A stretch of 64,000 nucleotides of DNA from Hyphomicrobiales bacterium (GCA_004144595.1 SEEM01000015.1:41996-105995); one strand, 5' to 3'; counted from the first letter of the stretch, positions 45,537 through 57,580 are shown. Made by a program: numbers and translations. Notes: a model not told the origin generated them from the letters alone.

Positions 45537-46046
45537 ATGGCCGGACCCCGGCAGACATCGGCCGACAAGGCCGCAACTCCTGCCGTCGAGATCGACGGCG
45601 CGCGCGTCCTCGTGGTCGAGGCACGCTTCTACGACAAGCTCGCCGATGAACTGCTGGCGGGCGCGACCGCGGCGCTGGAAGAGGCCGGCTGCCGCGTCGA
45701 TGTCGTCACGGTCCCCGGTGCGCTCGAAATCCCCTCCGCCATCGTCATCGGCCTGCGCGCCGCCGACGAGGCGGTCGACCCCTATGAGGCCGTCGTCGCG
45801 CTCGGCACGGTGATCCGCGGCGAGACCGGCCATTACGACATCGTCGCCGGCGAAAGCTCGCGCGCGCTGATGGACCTTTCGGTCGCCTTCGCCCTGCCGC
45901 TCGGCAACGGCATCCTGACTGTCGAGAACGAGGCGCAGGCCTGGGCCCGCGCCAACCGCTCCGACATGAACAAGGGCGGCGGCGCGGCCGAAGCGGCGCT
46001 TGCCGTGCTGCGCTACAAGCGCTCCCTGGCGGAGCAGTCCAAGTGA
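45537..46046 (+). CDS. ribH: 6,7-dimethyl-8-ribityllumazine synthase
   Basis: 169 residues from the ATG at 45537 ([18 protein letters not shown]), AGAAGGACAGAAGAA upstream. Condenses the pyrimidine with 3,4-dihydroxy-2-butanone 4-phosphate. Conserved segments: [38 protein letters not shown] (catalytic His in GHYD) and [15 protein letters not shown]. The stop overlaps the nusB start. Confidence 0.96.
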   Translation: MAGPRQTSADKAATPAVEIDGARVLVVEARFYDKLADELLAGATAALEEAGCRVDVVTVPGALEIPSAIVIGLRAADEAVDPYEAVVALGTVIRGETGHYDIVAGESSRALMDLSVAFALPLGNGILTVENEAQAWARANRSDMNKGGGAAEAALAVLRYKRSLAEQSK

Positions 46047-46510
46047 GCCGCGCCGAGAAGCGGCGCGGGGCGCGGCTCTCGGTCGTGCAGGCGCTCTACG
46101 AGATGGAAATCGGCGGCCGTGGCGTCGTCGAGGCGATGGCCGAGTTCGAGCATTACTGGATCGGCAAGGAGGTCGAGGAGATCGAATTGCCGCAGGCCGA
46201 GATCGCTTTCTTCCGCGATATTCTCGGCGGGGTCGTGCGCGAACAGCGCCTGGTCGACCGCACCGTCGACGAGCTCTTGGCCAAGGACTGGCCGCTGAAG
46301 CGGGTCGAGGCCGTGGTCCGCGCAATCCTGCGCGCCGGCGCCTACGAGCTTGCCTTCCGCAAGGACGTGCCGGCCCGCGCCGTGATCTCGGAATATGTCG
46401 CGGTCGCGCGTGCCTTCTACGAAGGCGACGAGATCGGCATGATCAACGCCGTGCTCGACCGCATGGCCCGCGATTTCCGCGCCGATGAGTTCGATCCGGC
46501 CAACGCCTGA
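46043..46510 (+). CDS. nusB: Transcription antitermination factor NusB
   Basis: 155 residues. RNA-binding helical protein that acts with NusE at boxA of rRNA leaders. GTG start overlapping the ribH stop (GTGA). Characteristic [18 protein letters not shown] at the N-terminus and the C-terminal [34 protein letters not shown]. Its stop touches the thiL start (TGATG). Confidence 0.95.
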   Translation: MSRAEKRRGARLSVVQALYEMEIGGRGVVEAMAEFEHYWIGKEVEEIELPQAEIAFFRDILGGVVREQRLVDRTVDELLAKDWPLKRVEAVVRAILRAGAYELAFRKDVPARAVISEYVAVARAFYEGDEIGMINAVLDRMARDFRADEFDPANA

Positions 46511-47505
46511 TGGCCGAACCGTCCCGCCCCGGCGAATTCGAGCTGATCGCGCGCTATTTCGCGCCGATCGCTGGGCCGGGCGGGCTTGGCCTTCTCGACG
46601 ATGCCGGGTTGCTGCGGCCCGGCCGCGGCTATGAGGTCGTGGTCACGGCCGACGCCCTTGTCGCAGGGGTGCATTTCTTCCCCGACGATCCGCCGGATGC
46701 CATTGGCTGGAAGGCGCTGGCCGTCAATCTCTCCGATCTCGCCGCCAAGGGCGCCAAGCCCGAAGGCTTCGTTCTGACGCTCGCCCTGCCGCGCGGCTGG
46801 ACCGAAGGCTGGCTCGCCGAATTCGCGGCGGGCCTCGCCCGCATGGCCGAGGCGGCCGGTTGCCCGCTTATCGGCGGCGATACCGTCTCGACCTCGGGGC
46901 CGCTCACCCTCTCGATCACCGCCTTCGGCACCGTACCGGCCGGGCGCATGGTTCGGCGCTCCGGCGCGAAGCCGGGTGATATCGTGCTTGTGTCCGGCAG
47001 CATCGGCGACGGGGCGCTCGGCCTCAAGGTCCACGGCCCCGACAAGCCGGCCTGGGTTGCCGCGCTCAGCGCGGAGGATCGCGCCGTCCTCGCCGATCGC
47101 TACCTCCATCCGCAGCCGCGTTATGCGCTTGCCGATGCATTGCAGCGCCACGCCTCGGCGGCGATGGACGTGTCCGACGGGCTGGTCGGCGATCTCGCAA
47201 AGCTCCTGAAGGCCTCGCAGGTCGGTGCCGAGATCGATCTCGACGCGGTTCCGCTCTCCGGCCCGGCCCGCGCCGCGATCATGGCTGTTCCCGCATTGAC
47301 GGAACTGGCCTGGACTGGCGGAGACGACTACGAAATTCTCTGCACGGCCTCGGAAAGGGAATATCCTGCTCTTGTCGCGGCAGCAGAAGGAGCAATGCTT
47401 CTGCTGGCTCCGATCGGACGGATCACAGCCGGGGCCGGCGTGGTGACTTATCGCGGGAAGGGCGGGGCGCAGAGCTTCGCGCAGGGCTCCTTCTCTCATT
47501 TCTGA
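46510..47505 (+). CDS. thiL: Thiamine-monophosphate kinase
   Basis: 331 residues. Phosphorylates thiamine monophosphate to the diphosphate cofactor. N-terminal EFELIARYFAPIAGPGG, LLDDAGLL and VVTADALVAGVHFFPDDPP (Mg sites), LAVNLSDLAAKGAKPEGF, GGDTVSTSGPLTLSITAFG, and the SAAMDVSDGLVGDLAKLLKAS loop. Last gene of the rib operon; a MFS gene follows 36 bp later. Confidence 0.95.
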   Translation: MAEPSRPGEFELIARYFAPIAGPGGLGLLDDAGLLRPGRGYEVVVTADALVAGVHFFPDDPPDAIGWKALAVNLSDLAAKGAKPEGFVLTLALPRGWTEGWLAEFAAGLARMAEAAGCPLIGGDTVSTSGPLTLSITAFGTVPAGRMVRRSGAKPGDIVLVSGSIGDGALGLKVHGPDKPAWVAALSAEDRAVLADRYLHPQPRYALADALQRHASAAMDVSDGLVGDLAKLLKASQVGAEIDLDAVPLSGPARAAIMAVPALTELAWTGGDDYEILCTASEREYPALVAAAEGAMLLLAPIGRITAGAGVVTYRGKGGAQSFAQGSFSHF

Positions 47506-47541
47506 CGGCGGCGCATCGCGGCGACCGCGAGGCGCTTTGTG

Positions 47542-48744
47542 ATGAATCAGCATTTTTCGGCTCTCGACGGCGACAGGCTGGCCAAGCGCAACGCGCTGGT
47601 GCTGGCGGGCGCCCAGGCCCTCGGCGGCGCCAACCCGGCTATCATCGTCTCGCTCGGCGGCATCGTCGGTGCCCAGCTCGTCGCCGACCAGGCTTTCGCG
47701 ACCGTGCCGGTCAGCCTGCTCCAGCTCGGCATCGCCTCGGGGGTTATTCCCGCCGCGATGATCATGCGGCGGTTGGGGCGGCGCAACGGCTACCTGATCG
47801 GCGCCCTCGTCGGTGCAGCGGGTGCGAGTATTGCGGCCGGCGGCGTCTCGCTCCGGCTGTTCTGGCTGTTCTGCCTGGGTACCTTCGTCTGCGGGCTCTA
47901 CGGGTCCTTCGTCCAGAGCTACCGTTTCGCCGCTGCCGATACCGCGACCGAGGATTTCAGGCCGCGTGCGATTTCCTGGGTCATGATCGGTGGCCTCGCT
48001 GCAGGCGTCATCGGCCCGCAATCGGTCTACTGGACGCGCGACCTGACGCCTTCCGCTCCCTTCGCCGCCAGCTTCCTGACTCAAGGCGTACTCGCGCTGA
48101 TCGCGATCCTGATCGTCTCGCGCCTGCGCGCGCCGCCTGTCGCCGCAGTCCGGTCCGGCGGTGGGCGCCCGCTCGGTGAGATCATGCGCCAGCCCAAGTT
48201 CATCGCCTCGGTCACGGCTTCGCTCGTCGCCTACGGCCTGATGAGTTTCGTGATGACGGCGGCGCCGATGGCGATGGTCGCCTGCGGCCATTCGGTCGGC
48301 GACGCCACGCTGGGCATCCAGTGGCATGTGCTCGCGATGTTCGGGCCGAGCTTCTTCACCGGCCGGTTGATCGCCCGCTTCGGCAAGGGCACGGTGACCG
48401 CGGTGGGGCTCGGCCTGACCGCACTGGCCGCGGTCGTCGGGCTGACAGGCCTGAGCGTCGGCCATTTCTGGCTGGCCCTGGTCCTGCTCGGCATCGGCTG
48501 GAATTTCGGCTTCATCGGCGCGACGGCCCTGGTGACGGATTGCTACCGGCCGGAAGAGCGGGTGAAGGTCCAGGCCGCCAATGATTTCCTGGTCTTCGGC
48601 TCGGTCGCCATCGCCTCCTTCTCGTCGGGCGGCCTGCTCAGCCACGGCGGCTGGACGGCCGTGAACTGGCTGGTCTTCCCGCCGGTAGCGATTGCTCTCG
48701 CGCTGGTGGCGTGGCAGCGCTTCCAGCGGCCGGCGTTGGCCTGA
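47542..48744 (+). CDS. MFS transporter
   Basis: 400 residues from the ATG at 47542 (MNQHFSALDGDRLAKRNA). Twelve hydrophobic segments, including RRLGRRNGYLIGALVGAAGASIAAGG after the second (a motif A variant). It lies directly after thiL and may be cotranscribed with it. Substrate is not predictable; the downstream ureidoglycine aminohydrolase gene does not show that it carries purine products. Confidence 0.87.
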   Translation: MNQHFSALDGDRLAKRNALVLAGAQALGGANPAIIVSLGGIVGAQLVADQAFATVPVSLLQLGIASGVIPAAMIMRRLGRRNGYLIGALVGAAGASIAAGGVSLRLFWLFCLGTFVCGLYGSFVQSYRFAAADTATEDFRPRAISWVMIGGLAAGVIGPQSVYWTRDLTPSAPFAASFLTQGVLALIAILIVSRLRAPPVAAVRSGGGRPLGEIMRQPKFIASVTASLVAYGLMSFVMTAAPMAMVACGHSVGDATLGIQWHVLAMFGPSFFTGRLIARFGKGTVTAVGLGLTALAAVVGLTGLSVGHFWLALVLLGIGWNFGFIGATALVTDCYRPEERVKVQAANDFLVFGSVAIASFSSGGLLSHGGWTAVNWLVFPPVAIALALVAWQRFQRPALA

Positions 48745-48781
48745 GCCGGCCACCGACAGACCACACCATCGGAGCAGACCC

Positions 48782-49582
48782 ATGAAGAACCGCGCCTTCC
48801 CACCCGCGACCGGGCAGGTTCCGCCCGGCGCCATCGGGCATAATCGCGGCGTCGTCTGCTCCAACTATGCCTTCATGCCGCCGGAAGGCGTGCTGGTCAG
48901 CCGCCTGCCGCAATACCAGGACACGATCGTTCGTGTCCTGACGGGGCCGGTCATGGGCGCGGCCTTCGCCCAGTACGTCCTTGAGATGGCGCCCGGCGGC
49001 GGCACCCCGGCTGCCTTCAGCGAGGACGGCATTCAGCATTTCTTCTACGTCCTCGAGGGCGGGGCGCGGATCGCGGTCGATGGCGGCGCCTCGCAGGAAT
49101 TGACCGCTGGCGGCTTCGCCTATCTGCCGCCCGCGACGGCCTTCACCCTGCTCAACGAATCGGCGGAAACCATCCGCGTGCTCGCCCTGCGCAAGCGCTA
49201 CGAGGCGGCGCCGGGGCTCGCCGTGCCGGACCCGATCGTCTCGCATCGCGATGCGGTGCCGATGGCGAATCATACCGGCATGGAGGGGCGTGGCTTCCAG
49301 TTCCTGCTGCCCTACGGCGACATGCGCTTCGATTTCGAAATGAACCTGATGTGGTTCAAGCCGGGCGTCTGCTTTCCGGCGGTCGAAACCCATGTGATGG
49401 AGCACGGCCTCTACATGCTGGAGGGGCAGGGGCTCTATCTGCTCGGCGCCGACTGGCATGAGATCTGGGAGCGGGATTTCATCTGGATGGGCGGTTTTTG
49501 CCCGCAGCAATTCTACCCGACGGGCTATGGCGACGCCTGCTACCTGCTCTACAAGAACGTCAATCGCGACCTCGCGCTCTAA
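48782..49582 (+). CDS. allE: (S)-ureidoglycine aminohydrolase
   Basis: 266 residues. Bicupin enzyme that releases ammonia from (S)-ureidoglycine in the allantoin (purine) breakdown pathway. Two cupin halves: VVCSNYAFMPPEGVLVSRLPQ ... HFFYVLEGGARIAVDG and the catalytic half FEMNLMWFKPGVCFPAVETHVMEHGLYMLEGQGLY, with the Mn-binding Glu/His set in ETHVMEHG. ATG at 48782. The other allantoin genes are absent from the window. Confidence 0.92.
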   Translation: MKNRAFPPATGQVPPGAIGHNRGVVCSNYAFMPPEGVLVSRLPQYQDTIVRVLTGPVMGAAFAQYVLEMAPGGGTPAAFSEDGIQHFFYVLEGGARIAVDGGASQELTAGGFAYLPPATAFTLLNESAETIRVLALRKRYEAAPGLAVPDPIVSHRDAVPMANHTGMEGRGFQFLLPYGDMRFDFEMNLMWFKPGVCFPAVETHVMEHGLYMLEGQGLYLLGADWHEIWERDFIWMGGFCPQQFYPTGYGDACYLLYKNVNRDLAL

Positions 49583-49685
49583 GCTTTCCCCAGCCGCCCT
49601 GACATTCGATCGGATTTGTAAGCCGGGGCGTTTGCGCTCCTCGCCGAAACTTGCCACAAATTCGCCTGACAATGGCGACGCGGAG

Positions 49686-49715
49686 CGGGCCTTGAGTCTC
49701 TAGGGCCCGTTTTTT
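49686..49715 (+). terminator. Weak terminator-like hairpin before hppA
   Basis: CGGGCC / GGCCCG with a 12-nt loop, followed by TTTTTT. It lies about 100 nt after the allE stop and 78 nt before the hppA ATG; it could end the upstream transcript or act in the hppA leader. Confidence 0.5.
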
Positions 49716-49743
49716 CGCTGCCTGACGTCCAACGCTGCAAAGA

Positions 49744-49759
49744 GGAGCGATCACGCTCC
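49744..49759. promoter_or_regulatory. Palindrome in the hppA leader
   Basis: GGAGCG-ATCA-CGCTCC, perfect 16-bp inverted repeat 33 bp before the hppA start codon. Operator or leader hairpin; no partner known. Confidence 0.4.
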
Positions 49760-49792
49760 CGACGGCTCGGAAGCTCAAGGTCAGGAAAACGA

Positions 49793-51949
<2,157 letters not shown>

Positions 51950-51974
51950 TCGCAGGCGTCGACGATGCATTCGG

Positions 51975-52003
51975 GACCCGCGGCGAAAGCCGCGGGTCTT
52001 TTC
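51975..52003 (+). terminator. Intrinsic terminator after hppA
   Basis: GACCCGCGGC-GAAA-GCCGCGGGTC with TTTTCTT after it, 25 nt downstream of the stop. Stable GNRA-type loop. Confidence 0.88.
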
Positions 52004-52176
52004 TTATGGAGCGCCGCAAGGGTGAAGAACCGCCGAAACCAATGGCTTGCGAGGCTTGTTTGAATCGATCCGGCAAGCCGTTGAATCAAGCTTCGAAGCT
52101 ACGGCCGGCTCCGTAGCGTTCCCGCATGCGCCGCTACCGTCTTGCTGGCATGGTCCCGCCAACTTCAGGAGAAACC

Positions 52177-53103
52177 ATGCCCGCGCCAACGCTCGACCAT
52201 CCCGCCGCCCCCACCAATCGTGCGGTGGAGCTTGCCCTGCTGCTCGTACTGGCCGGGCTTTGGGGCGGCTCCTACACCTTCATCAAGCTCGGCGTGGAAA
52301 CGATTCCGCCGCTGACCCTGATCGCGGCCCGCACCCTCATCGCCGGCCTTGTCCTGCTCGCCGTCATCCGCTGGCGCGGCCTGCGCTTGCCGCGCGATCT
52401 CGCGACATGGCGGCAGTTCCTGATCCAGGCCTGTCTCAACAGCGTCGTGCCTTTCACCCTGATCGCCTGGGCCGAGCGCAGTGTCGATGCGGGACTCGCT
52501 ACGATTCTGAGCTCGACCAGTCCGATCTTCGTCGTCCTCCTCTCCTGCCTTTCGGCTTCGGCCGAGCGCCTGCCAGGCCTGCGGCTGGCGGGAATCGCGG
52601 CGGGCCTTGCCGGTACCGTCCTCATCGTCGGGACGCAGGCGATCTCGGGCTTCGGCGAACACCTCTGGGCCCAGCTCGCGCTGGTCGCGGCCAGCATCTG
52701 CTATGGCGGCGCGGCGCTGTTCGGACGCAGCTTCAAGGGGCTCGATCCGATCATGCCGGCAGCGGGCTCGCTGCTCTGCGGCGCCGTCGTCCTGGCGCCG
52801 CTGAGTCTGACCCTTGACCGGCCCTGGACCCTGGCGCCCTCCGCGCAATCGATCCAGGCGCTGGTCGCGCTGTCGCTCGTTTCGACCGCGCTGGCCTTCG
52901 TGATCTATTTCCGGCTGATCGCGCGGCTCGGCTCGGTCGCGACCACATCGGTCGCCTATCTGCGGGTCCCGACCGGCGTGCTGATCGGCATGGTCTTCCT
53001 GGGGGAGGCACTGGTGCCGACCGCCTGGGCAGGCCTCGGCCTGGTGATCCTCGGGGTCATGGCGATGACGTTGCCGCTGCGCGCCCGCATGGCGGCCTCC
53101 TGA
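52177..53103 (+). CDS. EamA/DMT-family permease
   Basis: 308 residues from the ATG at 52177 with AGGAG 6 nt upstream. Ten hydrophobic helices in two EamA repeats (GLWGGSYTFIKLGVETIPPLTLIAAR ... and SVATTSVAYLRVPTGVLIGMVFLGEAL). Members export amino acids or metabolites; the substrate cannot be read from sequence. The gene is flanked by two terminators, so it is probably monocistronic. Confidence 0.87.
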   Translation: MPAPTLDHPAAPTNRAVELALLLVLAGLWGGSYTFIKLGVETIPPLTLIAARTLIAGLVLLAVIRWRGLRLPRDLATWRQFLIQACLNSVVPFTLIAWAERSVDAGLATILSSTSPIFVVLLSCLSASAERLPGLRLAGIAAGLAGTVLIVGTQAISGFGEHLWAQLALVAASICYGGAALFGRSFKGLDPIMPAAGSLLCGAVVLAPLSLTLDRPWTLAPSAQSIQALVALSLVSTALAFVIYFRLIARLGSVATTSVAYLRVPTGVLIGMVFLGEALVPTAWAGLGLVILGVMAMTLPLRARMAAS

Positions 53104-53127
53104 TTGGAACGATCGCGTCCGAATGAG

Positions 53128-53155
53128 AAAACCCGCGGCGCGAGCCGCGGGTTTT
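53128..53155. terminator. Bidirectional terminator between the EamA gene and bamE
   Basis: AAAACCCGCGGC / GCCGCGGGTTTT around GCGA, 24 nt after the EamA stop, symmetric A/T runs on both sides; suits both convergent genes. Confidence 0.85.
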
Positions 53156-53186
53156 CCGTTGTTCGATGGGTTTGAAGGCGTTCCGC

Positions 53187-53681
53187 TTACGAGCCGAGCG
53201 GGTTGAACTTGGTGACGCCCTTGAACAGATTGCGCAGGAAGCTCTGCTCCTCGCCGCCCGTCGGGGTCGTGCGGCTGATGAAGTCGAAGATCACGCCGTC
53301 CTGCAGGCCGTAATGGGCGATGCGCTCGACCTTGAAGGCCTTGTTGAAATAAATCACCAGCACCTGCTGGTCGATGGTCTGCGGATCCTGGAACTGGAAG
53401 CGGCGACGCATCGTCTGGCTGATATAGTAGAAGGTGCGGTTTCCGATCGTCGAGGTCGTGGACGGCGTTCCGAGCGTGGTCAGCACAGCCTGCACGTCCA
53501 TGCCGACCTTGATCTGCGCGATCAGCGCGTCGTCCATCACGAAGCCGCGGCTGAACACTTCGTTGATGCCGGACGATGTCGGCAGCATGAAGCCACCGGC
53601 ATCGGGGCCGCAGCCGGCCAGCACAAGGGAGGTGGTCGCGAGGGCTCCGAGCAGAGCCGTGCGGCGGGTGATATGGGTCAT
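53187..53681 (-). CDS. bamE: Outer membrane protein assembly factor BamE (SmpA/OmlA)
   Basis: 164 residues. Lipoprotein of the BAM complex that inserts outer-membrane barrels. Signal with lipobox RTALLGALATTSLVLAGC, then the SmpA/OmlA core (IAQIKVGMDVQAVLTTLGTPSTTSTIGNRTFYYI, VLVIYFNKAFKVERIAHYGL). Divergent from the CBP3-type chaperone gene, a conserved arrangement in Hyphomicrobiales. Confidence 0.93.
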   Translation of the reverse strand: MTHITRRTALLGALATTSLVLAGCGPDAGGFMLPTSSGINEVFSRGFVMDDALIAQIKVGMDVQAVLTTLGTPSTTSTIGNRTFYYISQTMRRRFQFQDPQTIDQQVLVIYFNKAFKVERIAHYGLQDGVIFDFISRTTPTGGEEQSFLRNLFKGVTKFNPLGS

Positions 53682-53819
53682 GCGGGCACGATCCGAAAGG
53701 CGAGCACGGCCGGGACGATCCCAAGCCGCTTGTCAAAAGGGTAAGGGTTGGCGTAACGCCCGAGGATGGCTTTGGCAAGGCGAGGACGCCCCGGGGCAAG
53801 AGCGGGCGGGAGTAAACAG

Positions 53820-54365
53820 GTGATTTTCGGGTTGTTCGGCAAGCGCGCCAGTCGGCGCTCTCCTGTGGACACGCTGTTTGCGCGGGTCGCCGAGGCCTCG
53901 CGCCTGCCGGCGCTCTATATAGAGGGCGGGATTCCCGACAGCTTCGAGGGCCGTTTCGAATCGCTGACCTTGCATGTTTTCCTCGTGCTGCGCCGCTTGC
54001 GCGAACTGCCGCCGCCCGCCGCCGAGCTGGCGCAGGAGTTTGTCGACGCCTGTTTCGCCTACCTCGAACTCGGCTTCCGCAACGGCGGTGTCAGCGACAT
54101 CGCCGTGCCCAAGAAGATGAAGAAGATCGGCCAGATGTTCTACGGCCGTGTGCAGGCCTATGAGGCCGCGCTGGCGACATCCGGACCGGGCGCGCTGGCC
54201 GAGGCGCTGGGGCGCAATGCCTGCGCGGCCGAGGCGGCACCCGCGCTCGCGGCTTACATGCTGACTGCGCAGGAGCAGCTCGCCAGTGCGGGTCTCGACG
54301 ATATTTTGAGCCGGGATGATCTCTTTCCCGCCTTCGTAGCCCCGGAGGCCGCCCATGACGCCTGA
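53820..54365 (+). CDS. Ubiquinol-cytochrome c chaperone family protein (CBP3-type)
   Basis: 181 residues from the GTG at 53820, which has GGGAG 7 nt upstream; earlier in-frame starts lie inside the bamE promoter region. Family marks are the FESLTLHVFLVLRRLREL, ELAQEFVDACFAYLELGFRNGGVSDIAVPKKMKKIGQMFYGR stretches. The eukaryotic homologue Cbp3 assists cytochrome b assembly; the bacterial role is inferred. Stop overlaps the YceD start by 11 bp. Confidence 0.9.
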   Translation: MIFGLFGKRASRRSPVDTLFARVAEASRLPALYIEGGIPDSFEGRFESLTLHVFLVLRRLRELPPPAAELAQEFVDACFAYLELGFRNGGVSDIAVPKKMKKIGQMFYGRVQAYEAALATSGPGALAEALGRNACAAEAAPALAAYMLTAQEQLASAGLDDILSRDDLFPAFVAPEAAHDA

Positions 54366-54912
54366 TCGCGCGCCCGTTTCGCTGCTCAGCCACCCGATCC
54401 GCATCGAGGCGATCCGCCCCCGCGGCACGAAGGTCGTGGTCCAGGCCGCGGCGGAGCAATTGCCCGGCATCGCCGCGCTGCTCGGCCTCGTTTCCCTCGA
54501 AATGCTGGAGGCGCGCTACGACCTGACGCGCAATGGCGAGCGTGTGAAGCTCGAAGGCCGCATCGCCGCCCGCTTCCACCAGGCCTGCATCGTGACGCTC
54601 GATCCGTTCCCGGTTCAACTCGACGTGCCCGTGCAACTTGATTTCACTCCCGAGGCGGAGGCCGCAGCCTTCGCCAAGCGCAACGAGCGGGACGATGCCA
54701 AGATCGATATCGAGGTGATGCTGAACGAGGAGGACCCGCCTGAGCCCATTATCGACGGCGTGATCGAACTCGGTAACATCACGCTGGAGTTCCTGGCGCT
54801 GGCGCTCGATCCCTATCCGCGCAAGCCCGGTGCCAGTTTCGAGTCGTCGTCGGGTGACACCGGCACCGAATCGCCTTTTGCGGCGCTTGCAAAGTTGAAA
54901 CGCGGTGACTGA
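54355..54912 (+). CDS. YceD-family protein (DUF177)
   Basis: 185 residues. DUF177/YceD family, linked to 23S rRNA accumulation and ribosome assembly in other organisms and plants. It carries the segment KLEGRIAARFHQACIVTLDPFPVQLDVPVQL with the conserved Cys, followed by the acidic region and IELGNITLEFLALALDPYPRKPG. In many bacteria it precedes rpmF; here rpmF is absent and plsX follows, as is usual in alphaproteobacteria. Confidence 0.9.
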   Translation: MTPDRAPVSLLSHPIRIEAIRPRGTKVVVQAAAEQLPGIAALLGLVSLEMLEARYDLTRNGERVKLEGRIAARFHQACIVTLDPFPVQLDVPVQLDFTPEAEAAAFAKRNERDDAKIDIEVMLNEEDPPEPIIDGVIELGNITLEFLALALDPYPRKPGASFESSSGDTGTESPFAALAKLKRGD

Positions 54913-55026
54913 AGCGCTCTCCCGCTCTTGCGCAGCTTGCGGCGGCGGCCCAAACCACTATTGTCCGGCCGGCATTCAGCCGCCCCGGATCGAAGGTCGG
55001 CCATTTCCGGGACACGCCAGAATTCC

Positions 55027-56085
55027 ATGAAAAGACCGGTTACAATCGCGCTCGATGCGATGGGCGGGGATCACGGCCCGACCATCGTCATTCCCGGCGC
55101 TGCCCTGATGCTTGAGCGCCGTCCCGATGCCCGCTTCGTCATTTTCGGCGACGAGAAGCAGGTGCTGCCGCTGATCGACCAGCATCCGAAGCTCAAGGCC
55201 GTCACGACCTTCCATCACACCGAGGTCTCGGTGAAGATGGACGACAAGCCGAGCCAGGCGCTGCGCTACGGCCGCTACAAGTCGTCGATGTGGCGCGCGA
55301 TCGACGCGACCAAGACGGGGGAGGCGGATGTCACCGTCTCGGCCGGCAATACCGGCGCCTTGATGGCGATGTCGAAATTCTGCCTGAAGTCGATGCCGCT
55401 GGTCGACCGGCCGGCGATCGCCTGCCTGTGGCCGACGGCCCGCGGCGAGAGCATCGTGCTCGATGTCGGCGCCACCATCGGCGCGGATGCGCGCCACCTC
55501 GTCGACCTCGCGGTGATGGGCGCGGCCATGGCCCGCGTGGTGTTCGACCTCGACCGGCCGACGGTCGGCCTGCTCAACGTCGGCGTCGAGGAGATCAAGG
55601 GCGTCGAGGCGGTCAAGGAAGCCGGGCGCATCCTGCGCGAGAGCAACCTGCCGCATCTCGCCTATCACGGCTTCGTCGAGGGCGACGATCTCGGCAAGGG
55701 CACGGTCGATGTCGTGGTCACCGAGGGCTTCACCGGCAATATCGCGCTGAAGACAGCCGAAGGCACCGCCCGCCAGATCGCGGACTACCTGCGCGCGGCG
55801 ATGAGCCGTTCGCTGATGGCCAAGATCGGCTATGTCTTTGCCCGCGGCGCCTTCGCGGCGCTGAAGGAGAAGCTCGATCCGCGCAAGTCCAACGGCGGCG
55901 TCTTCCTCGGGCTCGAAGGCATCGTCATCAAGAGCCATGGCGGCACGGATGCGATCGGTTTCGCCAGCGCCGCTGAATTGGGTTATGAAATGGCACGCGA
56001 GGACCTGATGGCGAAGGTCCGCGAAATGGTCGCCGCGAGCACGCGTCCGGAGATGACGGCCGCGCAACCCGCCGAGGCGGAATAG
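55027..56085 (+). CDS. plsX: Phosphate acyltransferase PlsX
   Basis: 352 residues from the ATG at 55027. Makes acyl-phosphate from acyl-ACP, the first step to phosphatidic acid through Pls[20 protein letters not shown] at the N-terminus, [22 protein letters not shown], and the C-terminal [23 protein letters not shown]. It is followed 13 bp later by fabH. Confidence 0.97.
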   Translation: MKRPVTIALDAMGGDHGPTIVIPGAALMLERRPDARFVIFGDEKQVLPLIDQHPKLKAVTTFHHTEVSVKMDDKPSQALRYGRYKSSMWRAIDATKTGEADVTVSAGNTGALMAMSKFCLKSMPLVDRPAIACLWPTARGESIVLDVGATIGADARHLVDLAVMGAAMARVVFDLDRPTVGLLNVGVEEIKGVEAVKEAGRILRESNLPHLAYHGFVEGDDLGKGTVDVVVTEGFTGNIALKTAEGTARQIADYLRAAMSRSLMAKIGYVFARGAFAALKEKLDPRKSNGGVFLGLEGIVIKSHGGTDAIGFASAAELGYEMAREDLMAKVREMVAASTRPEMTAAQPAEAE

Positions 56086-56098
56086 GGAACGATCTCCT

Positions 56099-57076
56099 TT
56101 GTCCATACTGCGCTCTCTAGTCGTCGGCTGCGGCTCCTTTCTGCCGGCGCGCATCGTCACCAATGCCGAGCTGGCCGCGCGCGTCGATACCAGTGACGAG
56201 TGGATCGTCCAGCGTACCGGCATCCACCAGCGCCATGTCGCGGCCGATGACGAGCCGACTTCGGTCGTCGGCCTGAAGGCGGCTCAGGCCGCGATCGCCG
56301 ACGCCGGCATCGACCCGTCCGAGATCGACCTTATCATCGTCGCGACCGCGACGCCGGACCATACCTTCCCTGCGACCGCGACGCAGATCCAGGCGGCGCT
56401 CGGCATCACCGGCGGCGCCGCCTTCGACGTCCAGGCGGTCTGCTCCGGCTTCGTCTTCGCACTGGCGACGGCCGACAAGTTTCTGGCCACGGGCAGTGCT
56501 CGCGCCGCCCTGGTGATCGGTGCCGAGACCTTCTCGCGCATTCTCGACTGGGAGGATCGCGCCACCTGCGTGCTGTTCGGCGACGGTGCCGGCGCCGTGG
56601 TGCTGAAGGCGGTGCCGGGCGAGGGGACGCTGGCCGATCGCGGCATCCTCACAACCCATATCCGCTCGGATGGCCGACACAAGGACAAGCTCTATGTCGA
56701 TGGCGGCGCGGGCTCGACCAAGACGGTCGGCGTCCTGCGCATGGAAGGCAAGGAAGTCTTCCGCCACGCCGTCACCAACCTCGCCGAGACGGTGCGTCAC
56801 ACCTTCGAGCAGACGGGGCTGTCCGGCACCGATATCGACTGGTTCGTGCCGCACCAGGCCAATCGCCGCATCATCGATGCGACGGCCGACAAGCTCGGCA
56901 TCAGCCATGAGCGCGTCGTCGTCACCGTCGACCGTCACGGCAACACCTCGGCCGCCTCGATTCCGCTCGCCCTGGCAGAGGCTCATGCCGATGGCCGCAT
57001 CAAGCGGGGGCAGCTCGTTCTGATCGAGGCGATGGGCGGCGGCTTCACCTGGGGCTCGGCTCTGATCCGCTGGTGA
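56099..57076 (+). CDS. fabH: 3-oxoacyl-[ACP] synthase III
   Basis: 325 residues, starting at a TTG ([16 protein letters not shown]). Starts fatty-acid synthesis by joining acetyl-CoA and malonyl-ACP. Catalytic Cys in [16 protein letters not shown], His in [13 protein letters not shown] and Asn in [16 protein letters not shown] are intact; [16 protein letters not shown] is the conserved substrate-entry region. plsX-fabH-ihfA-merR is the usual block. Confidence 0.97.
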   Translation: MSILRSLVVGCGSFLPARIVTNAELAARVDTSDEWIVQRTGIHQRHVAADDEPTSVVGLKAAQAAIADAGIDPSEIDLIIVATATPDHTFPATATQIQAALGITGGAAFDVQAVCSGFVFALATADKFLATGSARAALVIGAETFSRILDWEDRATCVLFGDGAGAVVLKAVPGEGTLADRGILTTHIRSDGRHKDKLYVDGGAGSTKTVGVLRMEGKEVFRHAVTNLAETVRHTFEQTGLSGTDIDWFVPHQANRRIIDATADKLGISHERVVVTVDRHGNTSAASIPLALAEAHADGRIKRGQLVLIEAMGGGFTWGSALIRW

Positions 57077-57168
57077 CGTTACCGCAGCGATTTCTCGAAA
57101 ATTGTCATGAAACATCGTCATTTTGGGTCAAATCCGGCCTAGAGCGATACAATCGCCGCGGTTGAGGA

Positions 57169-57197
57169 TTGACCCGCGCGACGGGGGCGCCTAGCGT
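57169..57197 (+). promoter_or_regulatory. Predicted ihfA promoter
   Basis: TTGACC (57169-57174), exactly 17 bp, then TAGCGT (57192-57197), 68 bp before the ihfA start. A close match to alphaproteobacterial housekeeping promoters, so ihfA and merR can be transcribed apart from fabH. Confidence 0.6.
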
Positions 57198-57265
57198 CCA
57201 CCGTCCGTAATGGCGAAGGGCCGGTGGTTTTTACCGCCGCCTGCAATACGCCTTGGAGGATATGT

Positions 57266-57580
57266 ATGGCGGGGCAAACGGTCACTCGTGCGGACCTGTG
57301 CGAGGCTGTCTACCAAAAGATCGGCTTGTCGCGGACGGAGTCGTCGAAGCTTGTCGAGGCAGTGCTCGACGAGATCTGCGATGCGGTCGCGCGCGGCGAA
57401 AATGTGAAGTTGTCCTCATTCGGTTCTTTCGTCGTGCGAGACAAAGGCGAGCGAATCGGGCGTAATCCCAAAACGGGTGTTGAGGTTCCGATCGAGCCGC
57501 GTCGCGTGATGGTGTTCAAGCCTTCGAACGTGATGAAGGCCCGCATCAACGGGCAGACGGGCGAGGGTGAGACTGAGTGA
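57266..57580 (+). CDS. ihfA: Integration host factor subunit alpha
   Basis: 104 residues from the ATG at 57266 ([21 protein letters not shown]), GGAGG upstream. DNA-bending protein (with IhfB). HU/IHF fold: [43 protein letters not shown], with the DNA-intercalating Pro in the RNPKTG loop region. It overlaps the merR start (GTGA). Confidence 0.96.
   Translation: MAGQTVTRADLCEAVYQKIGLSRTESSKLVEAVLDEICDAVARGENVKLSSFGSFVVRDKGERIGRNPKTGVEVPIEPRRVMVFKPSNVMKARINGQTGEGETE

Noticed and set aside
46417..48864. 815-residue minus-strand open frame across nusB, thiL and the MFS gene
   Set aside because: High-GC shadow: Arg/Gly/Asp/Gln/His-rich composition, no domains, fully antisense to three well-supported genes.
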